In this document: positions 1-8,149 of the stretch, in pieces
Layout of the letters: each line of letters starts with the position of its first letter
Position numbering within the stretch: the stretch's first letter is position 1
From: an uncultured Burkholderiales bacterium
Lineage (GTDB): Bacteria; Pseudomonadota; Gammaproteobacteria; Burkholderiales; Burkholderiaceae_C
DNA length: 34,658 nucleotides
Direction of reading: 5' to 3'
Assembly: GCA_903844775.1 (NCBI GenBank)
Contig: CAIMUZ010000036.1
Location: 1-34,658 of the forward strand
The notes under the pieces: model-generated
The model's database searches: none
What the model was told of the DNA's origin: nothing
What the model saw: only the letters and a program-made list of their open reading frames with translations
Program-made: the position numbers and the translations under genes

Positions 1-2
1 CC

Positions 3-80
3 CAGAAGGTCGAAAATATGGGTTTTGACGCAAATGAGCCGATGACCACAATTCATTTGCAAATGGCTGGTGTCCGTTGA
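3..80 (+). CDS. 3' end of an unidentified gene (partial)
   Basis: An open frame enters from the left edge and stops with TGA at 78-80, giving 25 residues that end in HLQMAGVR. I do not recognise the family. The frame is the only one of the three forward frames that stays open through most of this stretch, and it ends 34 nt before the dksA start, so it is probably the tail of a co-directional upstream gene. No terminator is visible between it and dksA, so the two may be co-transcribed. Confidence 0.45.
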   Translation, partial: QKVENMGFDANEPMTTIHLQMAGVR

Positions 81-114
81 GGATGCGTAAGCCGCCACGG
101 CTAGGAGACAGGAC

Positions 115-720
115 GTGAAAAAGCCCCTTAAAACGAGCTCAAAAACCGCAGTGAAAAAGAACAGTTCGCAAGCCAGTGCCAAGGCAAAGGCTGCCACGCC
201 CGTGAAGAAGCAGGCTAAACCAGCGCCTGCCAAAGTTGCTCCTAAAAAAGCCGTGACAAAGCTGAAGCCAGTCGCAAAGAAAGCTGCGCCCAAAGCCGCA
301 GCCAAGCCAAGCAGCAAGCCAAGTGCCAAACCCGTCGCAAAGCCCACTGCCAAGACTGTGAAGCCGGCTTCGAAACCTGTTGCCAAAACAACGGCCAAGA
401 ATGCAAGCAAGGCTGTCTCCAAGACTGCATCCAAAGTAGCGCCGAAAGTCGCTGCCAGCAAGCCAGCAAGCAAAGCGCCTGTCAAAGCACCCATCAAGGC
501 GCTTGCTAAAGCCAAGACCGTCGCCAAGCCTGCCGCAAAACCGATCCTGAAGGCGTCCGCTAAGCCTGTCGCCAAAGCAGCGGCCAAACCAGCCGCCAAA
601 CCGGTCGCCAAACCGGTCGCGAAACCCTCAGCCAAAACGGGCGCGGCCGCGCCATCTGAAAAGTCAATTGCAAAGGCTGAAAAGCCTGCAAAACTAAGCA
701 AAGCAGAAAAAGCAAAAGCT
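115..720 (+). repeat. Imperfect tandem Ala-Lys-Pro coding repeats in dksA
   Basis: This stretch encodes dozens of short units such as KPVAKPTAK, KPAAKPVAK and KPSAKPVAK. At DNA level the units GCCAAACC(A/G)G and GTCGCCAAA recur many times, most densely at 555-640. Such repeats can expand and contract by slippage or recombination, so length may differ between strains. Confidence 0.75.
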
Positions 721-1374
721 GCGGCACCCGTTGTCGTGGTTGCTGCTGTACCTGTTGCGCCAGGCGATGTGCCAGCCAGAGCTGTGCGTCCCTCTGCGCG
801 CCTGGCCCAAATTACGGTGCCATCGATGGCTCAATCGGTGGCGTCTACCGCTGCCAAAGCAAGCTACTTACAAAATGAGCCGACTCAAGTTTTGACGCCC
901 CCCCCCTTTGTCGCTGTTAAAAAGGACCCCAAGTTGGCAAACAACTGGAAAACCAAAAAGCCCGATCAATTGACCGATGCTGAAGTCATGGCCATGTCCG
1001 ATAAGGAATACATGAACGATGCGCAAATGGCTTTTTTCCGAATCAAATTGGTTCAATTAAAGCAAGGTATTTTGATCAACGCCGGTGAAACTACCGAGCA
1101 TCTGCGTGAAGACACCGTGGTCGTGCCCGACCCTGCAGACCGCGCCACCATTGAAGAAGAGCATGCTTTGGAATTGCGCACGCGCGATCGTGAGCGCAAG
1201 TTGTTGAAGAAAATTGAGCAGTCCATTCAGCGGATTGATTCTGGTGACTATGGTTATTGCGATGAAACTGGCGAACCCATTGGCGTAGGTCGCTTGTTGG
1301 CCCGCCCCACTGCCAATTTGTCTTTGGAAGCGCAGCAACGCCGCGAACTCAAACAGAAAATGTTCGGGGATTAA
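115..1374 (+). CDS. dksA: DksA/TraR-family RNA polymerase-binding protein with long Lys/Ala/Pro-rich N-terminal extension
   Basis: DksA binds in the RNA polymerase secondary channel and, with ppGpp, redirects transcription in the stringent response. The C-terminal part (about residues 285-419) matches DksA. It has the coiled-coil tip DPADRA (D339, D342, A344 = the DxxDxA motif) followed by the RDRERKLLKKIE helix and the globular GYCDETGEPIG...ARPTANL region. Only the first of the four zinc-finger cysteines remains (C382); the others are T385, Ser and Ala, a pattern I know from alphaproteobacterial and DksA2-type proteins. Residues 1 to about 215 are a low-complexity, strongly basic run of AKP/KPA/AKK repeats resembling histone H1 tails. 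Typical DksA is about 150 residues, so the extension more than doubles it. The start is GTG with AGGAGA at 103-108. There is no in-frame ATG before the extension, and the repeats keep the frame, so the tail is probably really translated. Confidence 0.9.
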   Translation: MKKPLKTSSKTAVKKNSSQASAKAKAATPVKKQAKPAPAKVAPKKAVTKLKPVAKKAAPKAAAKPSSKPSAKPVAKPTAKTVKPASKPVAKTTAKNASKAVSKTASKVAPKVAASKPASKAPVKAPIKALAKAKTVAKPAAKPILKASAKPVAKAAAKPAAKPVAKPVAKPSAKTGAAAPSEKSIAKAEKPAKLSKAEKAKAAAPVVVVAAVPVAPGDVPARAVRPSARLAQITVPSMAQSVASTAAKASYLQNEPTQVLTPPPFVAVKKDPKLANNWKTKKPDQLTDAEVMAMSDKEYMNDAQMAFFRIKLVQLKQGILINAGETTEHLREDTVVVPDPADRATIEEEHALELRTRDRERKLLKKIEQSIQRIDSGDYGYCDETGEPIGVGRLLARPTANLSLEAQQRRELKQKMFGD

Positions 1375-1395
1375 TGACTTGTTTTTGCAGTCACC

Positions 1396-1422
1396 AAAGG
1401 CGCCTGATGGCGCCTTTTTTTT
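1396..1422 (+). terminator. Intrinsic terminator of dksA
   Basis: AAAGGCGCC (1396-1404), loop TGAT, GGCGCCTTT (1409-1417) form a perfect 9-bp stem, and the T-run extends to 1422. It lies 22 nt after the dksA stop codon, so it ends the dksA transcript and insulates the dcw cluster. Confidence 0.9.
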
Positions 1423-1640
1423 GACAAACTGGCTGCTAAGCGGCAGTCACGTTTAAAAAGATGAAATTTGTCAAAAATTTTTTACAAATTCAAATGTTTC
1501 AGAACTTACTTTCACACAAACTTCTAAGTGCCTAATTTTCAACGATTTTTTCTTTAAATATTGATGCAAAATCTGTTCTAAGCCATTGATTTCATTAGAA
1601 AAAACTTAAAAACCCTCTTGCGAGGGTGAGAATTCCTGAT

Positions 1641-1670
1641 AAAGTGCAAAAAAGTGCAATTAAGTGGGAG
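1641..1670 (+). promoter_or_regulatory. Three MraZ boxes (10-nt direct repeats)
   Basis: The units AAAGTGCAAA, AAAGTGCAAT and TAAGTGGGAG stand head to tail, so AAGTG recurs at 1642, 1652 and 1662 with an exact 10-nt period, one helical turn. MraZ is known to bind such 10-nt-spaced repeats (TGGGN with 5-nt spacers in E. coli, AAAGTG-type repeats in mollicutes). They end 44 nt before the mraZ GTG, so MraZ probably autoregulates the cluster. Confidence 0.8.
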
Positions 1671-1714
1671 AAATTCCCGCTTTGCTTTTCTATTGTTCAG
1701 GAATCGAGAATCAA

Positions 1715-2143
1715 GTGTTTCAAGGTGCATCTTCGTTAAGTTTAGACGCCAAAGGCCGCCTGTCGGTGCCAACCCGTCACCGCGAGGTTTTAAGCGCCAC
1801 AGCGGGCGGTCAACTCACCATCACCAAACACCCTCATGGCTGCTTGATGATGTTCCCTCGCACCGAGTGGGAGCGGTTTCGTGAGCGCATTGCACAGTTG
1901 CCGATGGAAGCGCAGTGGTGGAAGCGTATTTTTTTGGGCAACGCCATGGACGTCGAGATGGATGGCACGGGCCGTGTTTTGATTTCACCGGAATTGCGCG
2001 TTGCAGCTGGCATTGCCAAAGACACCATCTTGCTCGGCATGGGCAATCATTTTGAGTTGTGGGACAAAACAGCCTACGACACACAAGAAGCGAAAGCCAT
2101 GCAGGGCGACATGCCCGATGTCTTTAAGGACTTTTCGTTCTGA
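1715..2143 (+). CDS. mraZ: Transcriptional regulator MraZ
   Basis: MraZ is a DNA-binding protein of the AbrB-like fold that forms a ring-shaped oligomer and represses the dcw cluster. The product is 142 residues, close to the usual 140-155. The frame starts [20 protein letters not shown], the first of two repeated DxxGR modules; the second is [17 protein letters not shown]. An in-frame GTG at 1664 would add 17 residues unlike the family and would start inside the MraZ boxes. The GTG at 1715 is therefore chosen, with AGGAA at 1699-1703 or GAGAA at 1706-1710 as ribosome binding site. It is the first gene of the cluster, with three MraZ boxes just upstream. Confidence 0.93.
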   Translation: MFQGASSLSLDAKGRLSVPTRHREVLSATAGGQLTITKHPHGCLMMFPRTEWERFRERIAQLPMEAQWWKRIFLGNAMDVEMDGTGRVLISPELRVAAGIAKDTILLGMGNHFELWDKTAYDTQEAKAMQGDMPDVFKDFSF

Positions 2144-2150
2144 GGCTTGC

Positions 2151-3086
2151 GTGACGACATCTACTCGGCAACACACCACCGTATTGCTCACTGAAGCAGT
2201 TGATGCATTGTTAGGCAATGCAGGCGAAGCCGCCAACAAAGATGTTTATGTCGATGCCACCTTTGGTCGTGGCGGCCACTCCCGTTTGATTTTGTCGCGC
2301 TTGCCAGCAGGTGCGCAATTGATTGCTTTTGACAAAGATCTCGAGGCCATTGCAGCGGCTGAAGAAATTGTCGATGCAAGATTTTCTATTCGTCATGAAG
2401 GTTTTAGACACCTGGGTGAACTGCCAACAGGCGGCATTGCCGGTGTGTTGATGGACCTGGGGATCAGCTCCCCTCAAATTGACAACCCCGACAGGGGTTT
2501 TTCTTTTCGTTTCGATGGCCCCTTGGACATGCGCATGGACACCACGCGCGGTCAGAGTGTGGCCGAGTGGCTGGCCTCTGCCAGCGTGGATCAGATCACG
2601 GAGGTGGTGCGTGACTATGGCGAAGAACGGTTTGCTTTTCCGATTGCAAAGGCGATTGTGGCTCGCAGACAAGAGCGGGGCCCAATTTCATCCACCGCCG
2701 ATTTGGCCGGGATCGTGGCTGGTACGGTCAAAACCCGCGAGCCGGGCAAGGACCCTGCAACGCGGACATTTCAGGCTCTTCGGATTTTCATCAACGCCGA
2801 GCTTGAGGAGCTTGAACAAGCGCTAGAGGCCAGCTTGAAAGTGCTGCAGCCCGGAGGTCGTTTGGTGGTGATCAGTTTTCATTCTTTGGAAGATCGCATC
2901 GTCAAGCAATTCATTGCGAAGCATTCCAAAGAGGTCTATGACCGGCGGGCGCCTTTTGCCGTGCCGCAAGCCATGAAGCTGAAATCGATTGAGCGTGTTC
3001 GCCCGGGTGATGTCGAAGTGTCGGCCAATCCGCGGTCACGCAGCGCCATCATGCGTGTTGCCGAGAGAACAGAGGTGGCTGCATGA
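2151..3086 (+). CDS. rsmH: 16S rRNA (cytosine1402-N4)-methyltransferase
   Basis: RsmH (MraW) transfers a methyl group from S-adenosylmethionine to N4 of C1402 in 16S rRNA, tuning the ribosomal P site. The 311-residue product has the expected length. It shows the SAM-binding [11 protein letters not shown], the acidic DKDLEAI, the family signature [19 protein letters not shown] and the C-terminal [20 protein letters not shown]. The frame is open further upstream into mraZ, but the conserved start [12 protein letters not shown] follows GTG 2151. TGAGG at 2141-2145, which contains the mraZ stop codon, serves as Shine-Dalgarno. It is 7 nt after mraZ and overlaps ftsL by 4 nt. Confidence 0.95.
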   Translation: MTTSTRQHTTVLLTEAVDALLGNAGEAANKDVYVDATFGRGGHSRLILSRLPAGAQLIAFDKDLEAIAAAEEIVDARFSIRHEGFRHLGELPTGGIAGVLMDLGISSPQIDNPDRGFSFRFDGPLDMRMDTTRGQSVAEWLASASVDQITEVVRDYGEERFAFPIAKAIVARRQERGPISSTADLAGIVAGTVKTREPGKDPATRTFQALRIFINAELEELEQALEASLKVLQPGGRLVVISFHSLEDRIVKQFIAKHSKEVYDRRAPFAVPQAMKLKSIERVRPGDVEVSANPRSRSAIMRVAERTEVAA

Positions 3087-3397
3087 CCCGCCTGAACCTG
3101 ATCTTGGTGATCGCCGTCATTTTTTCAGCCATGTTTTTAGTGCACAGCCATTACCAAGCCCGACGCTCATTCATGGCTTTAGAGGCAGCCAGCAAAGAGG
3201 CGACTCGGCTTGAGTTGGAGCACGAACGTTTGCAAGTTGAGCGTCGCGCCCAAGCTTCGCCACTGCGCATTGAACAAATTGCAAAACAACAATTGCAAAT
3301 GCGTTTGGTCACCCCCGGCATCACCCAATATGTGAAGCAGCCTTCCGATTTACAAAAACCGGCCGAGTCGCAAAAGAGCGTGGGAGCAAAGCCATGA
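3083..3397 (+). CDS. ftsL: Cell division protein FtsL
   Basis: FtsL is a small bitopic membrane protein that forms a periplasmic coiled coil with FtsB and links FtsQ to FtsW-FtsI in the divisome. The 104-residue product has a very short cytoplasmic start, a membrane segment at about residues 4-20 ([17 protein letters not shown]) and a charged helical region rich in E, R and Q (about 25-70) with the family motif [15 protein letters not shown]. It overlaps rsmH and ftsI by ATGA on both sides, which couples translation. The position between rsmH and ftsI is diagnostic for this poorly conserved protein. Confidence 0.93.
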   Translation: MTRLNLILVIAVIFSAMFLVHSHYQARRSFMALEAASKEATRLELEHERLQVERRAQASPLRIEQIAKQQLQMRLVTPGITQYVKQPSDLQKPAESQKSVGAKP

Positions 3398-5127
3398 GCC
3401 GCAGTGTTCAGCTCTCCTCTAGCCCCTTGCTGGCCAGCAAGACGCCAGTTTGGCGAAGCAAACTCATTGTGGCGGCCATGGCACTTGCATTTGTAGGTTT
3501 GGCTGTGCGAGCTGCCTATGTTCAGGTTTTTGAAAACGCATTTTACAAACGACAAGGTGAAGTTCGTTTTGCGAGGACCCTGACGCTGCCTGCCAATCGC
3601 GGCCGTATATTGGACCGCAATGGTTTGATTTTGGCCTCCAGCGTACCAGCGCCCAGTGTGTGGGCCAACCCGGAAGAAATTGACCGTTCACCGGAAGGAC
3701 TGCGACAACTGAGTAAGTGGCTGGAGATGTTACCTGCTGAGTTGGCGAAAAAACTTGAGAACGAAGACAAAACATTTGTTTGGCTGCGTCGTCAAATGGA
3801 CGAGCACATTGTCAAAGAAATTTTGGCGCTGAACATCAAGGGAATTTACAGCCTCAAGGAATACAAGCGTTTGTATCCCGAGGGGGAATCTGCAGCGCAC
3901 ATTGTGGGCTTCACAAATGTAGAAGACAAAGGTCAAGAAGGCGTCGAGTTGGTTTTTCAAAATCAACTGGCGGGTAAGCTCGGTGCGCGCCGCGTCATCA
4001 AAGATCGCTTAGGCCGCGTGGTTGAGGATGTGGGACAAATGACGCCGCCAGTGGACGGTGAAGATTTGCAATTGAGCATCGACAGCAAGGTGCAATTCTT
4101 CGCATACCAAAAATTGCGTGAAGCCGTTCTGCAAAACAAAGCCAAGGCAGGCAGTGTGGTGGTGCTGGATGCGCAAACCGGCGAAATATTGGCCCTTGCC
4201 AATTACCCAAGCTACTCACCGGACAAGCGAGTGAATTTAAGTGGCGAGCAACTTCGCAATCGTGCATTGACCGACAGTTTTGAACCCGGCTCTACCATGA
4301 AACCCTTCGCCATTGCACTGGCGTTGGAAAAGGGCTTGGTTAAACCTGAGACCATCATTCAAACTGCGCCAGGCCACATCAACATCACCGGCTCCACCAT
4401 CACCGATACCCATCCCTATGGCGCATTGACGGTCAATGAAGTGATTCAAAAATCGAGCAATGTGGGCACAGTCAAAATTGCGATGCAAACTCAGCCGCGT
4501 GAAATGTGGGAAATGTTCACTGCAGTAGGGTTGGGGCAAAAACCTCAGCTTCCATTCCCAGGTGTTGTGAGTGGTCGTCTGCGTGCTGCCAAAACATGGC
4601 GTCCCATAGAGCAGGCCACCATGAGCTATGGCTATGGTGTTTCGACCAGCCTGTTTCAAATGGCGCGCGCCTACACCATCTTTGCCAGCGACGGTAAATC
4701 GCTGCCTGCGACGCTCATCAAAAACGGACAAATTCCAGCAGGTGTCCCCGTCATCAGCCCTGAAAATGCACAAGCAATGCGGCACATGTTGAACCTGGCG
4801 GCAGGGCCGGGTGGCACGGCACAAAAAGCCCAAACCATTGGTTACTCGGTAGGTGGCAAAACCGGAACTGCGCACAAGCAAGAGGGCAAAGGCTACGCCA
4901 GCAAAAAATATCGAGGTGTCTTTGTTGGCATGGCACCCATTGAGAAGCCGCGCATCGTGGTGGCCGTCATGATTGACGAGCCTTCGAACGGTGCCTACTA
5001 CGGCGGCGATGTGGCCGCGCCTGTTTTCAGTCAAACGGTTCAGCAAAGTCTGCGCTTATTGGGTGTGCAGCCTGACATGAACGTCAAGCCACAAATTGTG
5101 ACCACGGGTGTGGAGGAGTCGTTCTGA
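3394..5127 (+). CDS. ftsI: Septal peptidoglycan transpeptidase FtsI (PBP3)
   Basis: FtsI cross-links peptidoglycan at the division septum and is a beta-lactam target. The 577-residue product has a membrane anchor at about residues 22-42, a pedestal domain starting near RGRILDRNG, and a C-terminal transpeptidase domain. All three active-site motifs are present: STMK (nucleophile S300, K303), SSN (354-356) and KTG (489-491). The start overlaps the ftsL stop (ATGA) and the stop overlaps the murE start (TGATG). It works with FtsW, encoded further down the cluster. Confidence 0.97.
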   Translation: MSRSVQLSSSPLLASKTPVWRSKLIVAAMALAFVGLAVRAAYVQVFENAFYKRQGEVRFARTLTLPANRGRILDRNGLILASSVPAPSVWANPEEIDRSPEGLRQLSKWLEMLPAELAKKLENEDKTFVWLRRQMDEHIVKEILALNIKGIYSLKEYKRLYPEGESAAHIVGFTNVEDKGQEGVELVFQNQLAGKLGARRVIKDRLGRVVEDVGQMTPPVDGEDLQLSIDSKVQFFAYQKLREAVLQNKAKAGSVVVLDAQTGEILALANYPSYSPDKRVNLSGEQLRNRALTDSFEPGSTMKPFAIALALEKGLVKPETIIQTAPGHINITGSTITDTHPYGALTVNEVIQKSSNVGTVKIAMQTQPREMWEMFTAVGLGQKPQLPFPGVVSGRLRAAKTWRPIEQATMSYGYGVSTSLFQMARAYTIFASDGKSLPATLIKNGQIPAGVPVISPENAQAMRHMLNLAAGPGGTAQKAQTIGYSVGGKTGTAHKQEGKGYASKKYRGVFVGMAPIEKPRIVVAVMIDEPSNGAYYGGDVAAPVFSQTVQQSLRLLGVQPDMNVKPQIVTTGVEESF

Positions 5128-6698
5128 TGCAAACACTGCACAGTCCCACTCAAGCAGCAGCATGGTTGCGTCAACACGTCACAGGTCATTTGTGCACGGA
5201 CAGCCGAGCTGTTCATCCAGGTGACGGCTTCATTGCGTGGCCTGGTGCAGCAACCGATGGTCGAGCCTATGTCTCATCAGCTTTGTCGCAAGGTGCGGGT
5301 GCGTGTTTGGTTGAGGCACAAGGCGCTGAGAAATGGTTAGACCAGTGGTCTTTAGGTCGTATCCAAAATCAAGATCAAGTGGCAGCCTATGCAGGCTTGA
5401 AAGCTGATACGGGTTGGATTGCCAACGCGTACTACGAGCAGCCAAGCAAGTCACTCAAAGTTTTGGCGGTCACGGGGACCAACGGCAAAACTTCAACCAC
5501 TTGGTGGTTGGCACAAGCGCTCAATGCCCTGGGATTGGGTCAACCGAATCTTGCAACACGATGCGCTGTCGTGGGCACGCTGGGTGTGGGTGAACCACCG
5601 CATTTGAATGCCACTGGCATGACAACACCCGACCCTGTTTTGATGCAGGCAAAGTTTAGAAATTTTGTGGACGCTGGCGTGACCTACTGTGCGCTTGAAG
5701 CCAGCTCCATCGGCATTGCTGAACATCGTTTGGCAGGCACGCACATTCAATTGGCCATCTTTACCAATTTCACACAAGACCATTTGGACTATCACGGCTC
5801 GATGGCGGCCTATTGGCAGGCCAAGGCAGCCTTGTTTGCTTGGCCTGAATTGAAGGCAGCGGTGATCAATGTGGACGATGCACAAGGTGCTCAGTTGGCG
5901 GCCCATTTAAAAAGCAATCTAAGAGGCGGAACGAAAACCGTAGACCTCTGGACTTGCTCAAGCCAAAACAAGCCTGCGCGTTTACAGGCAAAAACATTGA
6001 AGCGTCATTTCAACGGCCTGTCGTTTGATGTGGTGGAAGGCGAGCAAGTATTGCCTTTGCAAACTGACTTGATGGGCGACTACAACGTTGATAATTTATT
6101 GGGTGTCATGGCTTCTTTGCGTGCCTTGGGGGTGAGCTTGCCGCAGGCGGTCCAACTTTGCAGTGCCCTTAAAGCAGTGCCTGGCCGCATGGAGAAAGTT
6201 TCTGTGCAGCAAAGTGTGAACTTGCCTTTGACATTGGTTGATTACGCACACACCCCTGATGCCGTGGCGCAGACTTTGTTGACGCTCAAACCCTTTGCGA
6301 ATTCCTTGGGCTCTAAGTTGTGGTGTGTTTTGGGTTGTGGTGGCGATCGCGATGCCAGCAAGCGCCCCTTGATGGCCGCCGCGGCTGAGTCGGTTGCAGA
6401 TCACGTGGTGTTGACCAGTGACAACCCACGAAGTGAATTGCCTGAAGTCATTGTGGCCGATATGCGCAAGGGTTTAAAAGTACCGAATGCCGCCCACCAA
6501 GAGCTGGACCGCGCCAAAGCCATTCTGTATGTGGTGGCAACAGCAGATGAGCGCGATGTCATCTTGATTGCAGGTAAGGGGCACGAAGACACCCAAGAAA
6601 TTGCGGGTGTGAAATATCCATTTGATGACCGTGTTCAAGCCCATGACGCATTGCTTCAAAGGGCTTCAGGCAAGTTGAAATCGGGTGCGGTTATATGA
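5127..6698 (+). CDS. murE: UDP-N-acetylmuramoyl-L-alanyl-D-glutamate--2,6-diaminopimelate ligase
   Basis: MurE adds the third residue of the stem peptide to UDP-MurNAc-L-Ala-D-Glu in the cytoplasm, using ATP. The 523-residue product has the Mur ligase P-loop GTNGKT at residues 117-122, the central THDH-like region (NFTQDHLDYHG) and the C-terminal DNPR motif at 432-435, which marks specificity for meso-diaminopimelate rather than lysine. The ATG shares its A with the ftsI stop, and the stop overlaps murF (ATGA). It is slightly longer than the E. coli enzyme (495). Confidence 0.96.
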   Translation: MQTLHSPTQAAAWLRQHVTGHLCTDSRAVHPGDGFIAWPGAATDGRAYVSSALSQGAGACLVEAQGAEKWLDQWSLGRIQNQDQVAAYAGLKADTGWIANAYYEQPSKSLKVLAVTGTNGKTSTTWWLAQALNALGLGQPNLATRCAVVGTLGVGEPPHLNATGMTTPDPVLMQAKFRNFVDAGVTYCALEASSIGIAEHRLAGTHIQLAIFTNFTQDHLDYHGSMAAYWQAKAALFAWPELKAAVINVDDAQGAQLAAHLKSNLRGGTKTVDLWTCSSQNKPARLQAKTLKRHFNGLSFDVVEGEQVLPLQTDLMGDYNVDNLLGVMASLRALGVSLPQAVQLCSALKAVPGRMEKVSVQQSVNLPLTLVDYAHTPDAVAQTLLTLKPFANSLGSKLWCVLGCGGDRDASKRPLMAAAAESVADHVVLTSDNPRSELPEVIVADMRKGLKVPNAAHQELDRAKAILYVVATADERDVILIAGKGHEDTQEIAGVKYPFDDRVQAHDALLQRASGKLKSGAVI

Positions 6699-8149
6699 AC
6701 CTGACGCTGGCACAACTTCAATCTTGGCTGCCATTGGCGGTGCCTGTGAGTGCGCTGAGCCCTGCAGCCTCCGTTAAAGAAGTTCAGATCAAAGCAGTGC
6801 GCACAGACAGTCGCAGTGTGGTTGCCGGTGATTTGTTTGTGGCGCTCAAGGGTGAAAAGTTTGATGGCACGGCATTCTTAGCCCAGGCGCAATCACAAGG
6901 CGCTGTGGCTGTGGTGTTTGAAGCCAATCATCCGACTCAGGGTGAACATCTGAAATACTTAGAAGGTATTTCTGTGCCTGCGTTTTGTGTGCCCAATGCG
7001 CGCGATGCTTTGGGTGAATTGGCTGCGCAATGGCGTCGTCAATTTTCATTGAACTTGATTGGTGTGACGGGCAGCAATGGCAAAACCACGGTCACTCAGA
7101 TGATTGCGTCAGTCCTGCGCACCGATATAACGCAAGCTTCTTTGTCAACACAAGGCAATTTGAACAATGAGATTGGCGTGCCTTTGACCTTGTTCAATTT
7201 ACGCGCCAACCACCAGCGTGCGGTGGTTGAGTTGGGCATGAACCACCCTGGCGAAATAGAAGTCTTGGCGCGTTTTGCACAACCCACTGTGGGCTTGGTC
7301 AACAACGCGCAGCGTGAGCATCAAGAGTTCATGACCAGCGTCGCAGCAGTGGCGCGCGAAAATGGCGAAGTGATTCGCGCTTTACCCGCAAATGGTGTGG
7401 CTGTATTTCCAGCACAAGACGAATACACATCCCTGTGGAAAGAGATGGCGGGTAATCGCAAGGTCGTCACGTTTGGCTTTGAAGCCGGAGACGTCCAAGC
7501 ACGTGACATGGCGTGGGTCGATGGCGCGTGGCAATTTAAATTGTGTGCATCTCAAGAAAGCTTGTTATGCCGCTTGTCAATTGCAGGCAGACACAATGTA
7601 CTCAATGCGTTGGCCGCCACTGCTTGCGCGCTGGCTTGCGGCATGAGTTTGGTTCAAATTGTCAAAGGACTTGAAAATTTTGAAGCTGTCAAAGGGCGTT
7701 CTAAATCATGCCAATGGCAATTTGCAGGCCATGCATTCACGCTGATCGACGACACCTACAACGCCAATCCAGATTCTGTTCGTGCTGCGATTGATGTGTT
7801 GGCAGAGCTCCCCGGGCCGCGTTGCTTGGTATTGGGCGACATGGGTGAGGTTGGACAAAAGGGACCCGAGTTTCATGCGGAAGTAGGCGCCTATGCGAAG
7901 TTGCGAGGCATTGATGCTTTGCTGACCTTGGGTCATTTATCCGTTTACAGCAGTCAAGCATTTGAGGGATCTAAACACTTCAATGACATGGCAGCGTTGC
8001 AGGAATTTGTATTGGCCCATATTACCGAGCAAAAGAGTTGGGTGATCAAGGGGTCACGCTTCATGAAGATGGAACGATTGGTTGAAGCTTTGCGTGAAAG
8101 CACTGAGTCTGCTCAAGTACAAGAAAGAGAGTCAGTGCATGCTGCTTAA
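6695..8149 (+). CDS. murF: UDP-N-acetylmuramoyl-tripeptide--D-alanyl-D-alanine ligase
   Basis: MurF attaches the D-Ala-D-Ala dipeptide made by Ddl to the UDP-MurNAc tripeptide, completing the cytoplasmic pentapeptide precursor. The 484-residue product carries the P-loop GSNGKT at residues 126-131, the [10 protein letters not shown] segment that follows it in MurF proteins, the NNAQREH region, and the C-terminal [14 protein letters not shown] block. It overlaps murE by 4 nt at its start and mraY by 11 nt at its end, so the mraY ribosome binding site lies inside murF. Confidence 0.96.
   Translation: MNLTLAQLQSWLPLAVPVSALSPAASVKEVQIKAVRTDSRSVVAGDLFVALKGEKFDGTAFLAQAQSQGAVAVVFEANHPTQGEHLKYLEGISVPAFCVPNARDALGELAAQWRRQFSLNLIGVTGSNGKTTVTQMIASVLRTDITQASLSTQGNLNNEIGVPLTLFNLRANHQRAVVELGMNHPGEIEVLARFAQPTVGLVNNAQREHQEFMTSVAAVARENGEVIRALPANGVAVFPAQDEYTSLWKEMAGNRKVVTFGFEAGDVQARDMAWVDGAWQFKLCASQESLLCRLSIAGRHNVLNALAATACALACGMSLVQIVKGLENFEAVKGRSKSCQWQFAGHAFTLIDDTYNANPDSVRAAIDVLAELPGPRCLVLGDMGEVGQKGPEFHAEVGAYAKLRGIDALLTLGHLSVYSSQAFEGSKHFNDMAALQEFVLAHITEQKSWVIKGSRFMKMERLVEALRESTESAQVQERESVHAA

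Larger units (their letters stand above)
1375..1714 (+). promoter_or_regulatory. AT-rich intergenic region upstream of the dcw cluster
   Basis: This 340-nt gap holds the dksA terminator, an AT-rich stretch (about 1455-1611) and the mraZ control region. A short hairpin ACCCTC-TTGC-GAGGGT (1612-1627) follows an A-rich run. Read on the minus strand it would look like a terminator (stem then TTTTTAAGTTTTTT), but no minus-strand gene feeds into it. A possible -10 is GATAAA at 1638-1643, but its nearest -35-like match (TTGCGA 1618-1623) is too close, so the cluster promoter is not firmly located. I see no credible gene here. Confidence 0.5.

Noticed and set aside
115-720. CRISPR-like or minisatellite array
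   Set aside because: The repetition follows from Ala-Lys-Pro codons in dksA. Units are irregular and there are no unique spacers.
1664-1680. Small hairpin TGGGA-GAAAT-TCCCG as a riboswitch part
   Set aside because: Only about five pairs including a wobble, and it overlaps the third MraZ box. No larger conserved fold is visible.
1664-1714. GTG 1664 as the start of mraZ
   Set aside because: It would add 17 residues unlike MraZ and begin within the third MraZ box. GTG 1715 gives the conserved [14 protein letters not shown] start.
4237-5046. 269-codon minus-strand ORF antisense to ftsI
   Set aside because: It lies wholly inside ftsI, whose three transpeptidase motifs are intact. The antisense product shows no recognisable domain and arises from codon bias.
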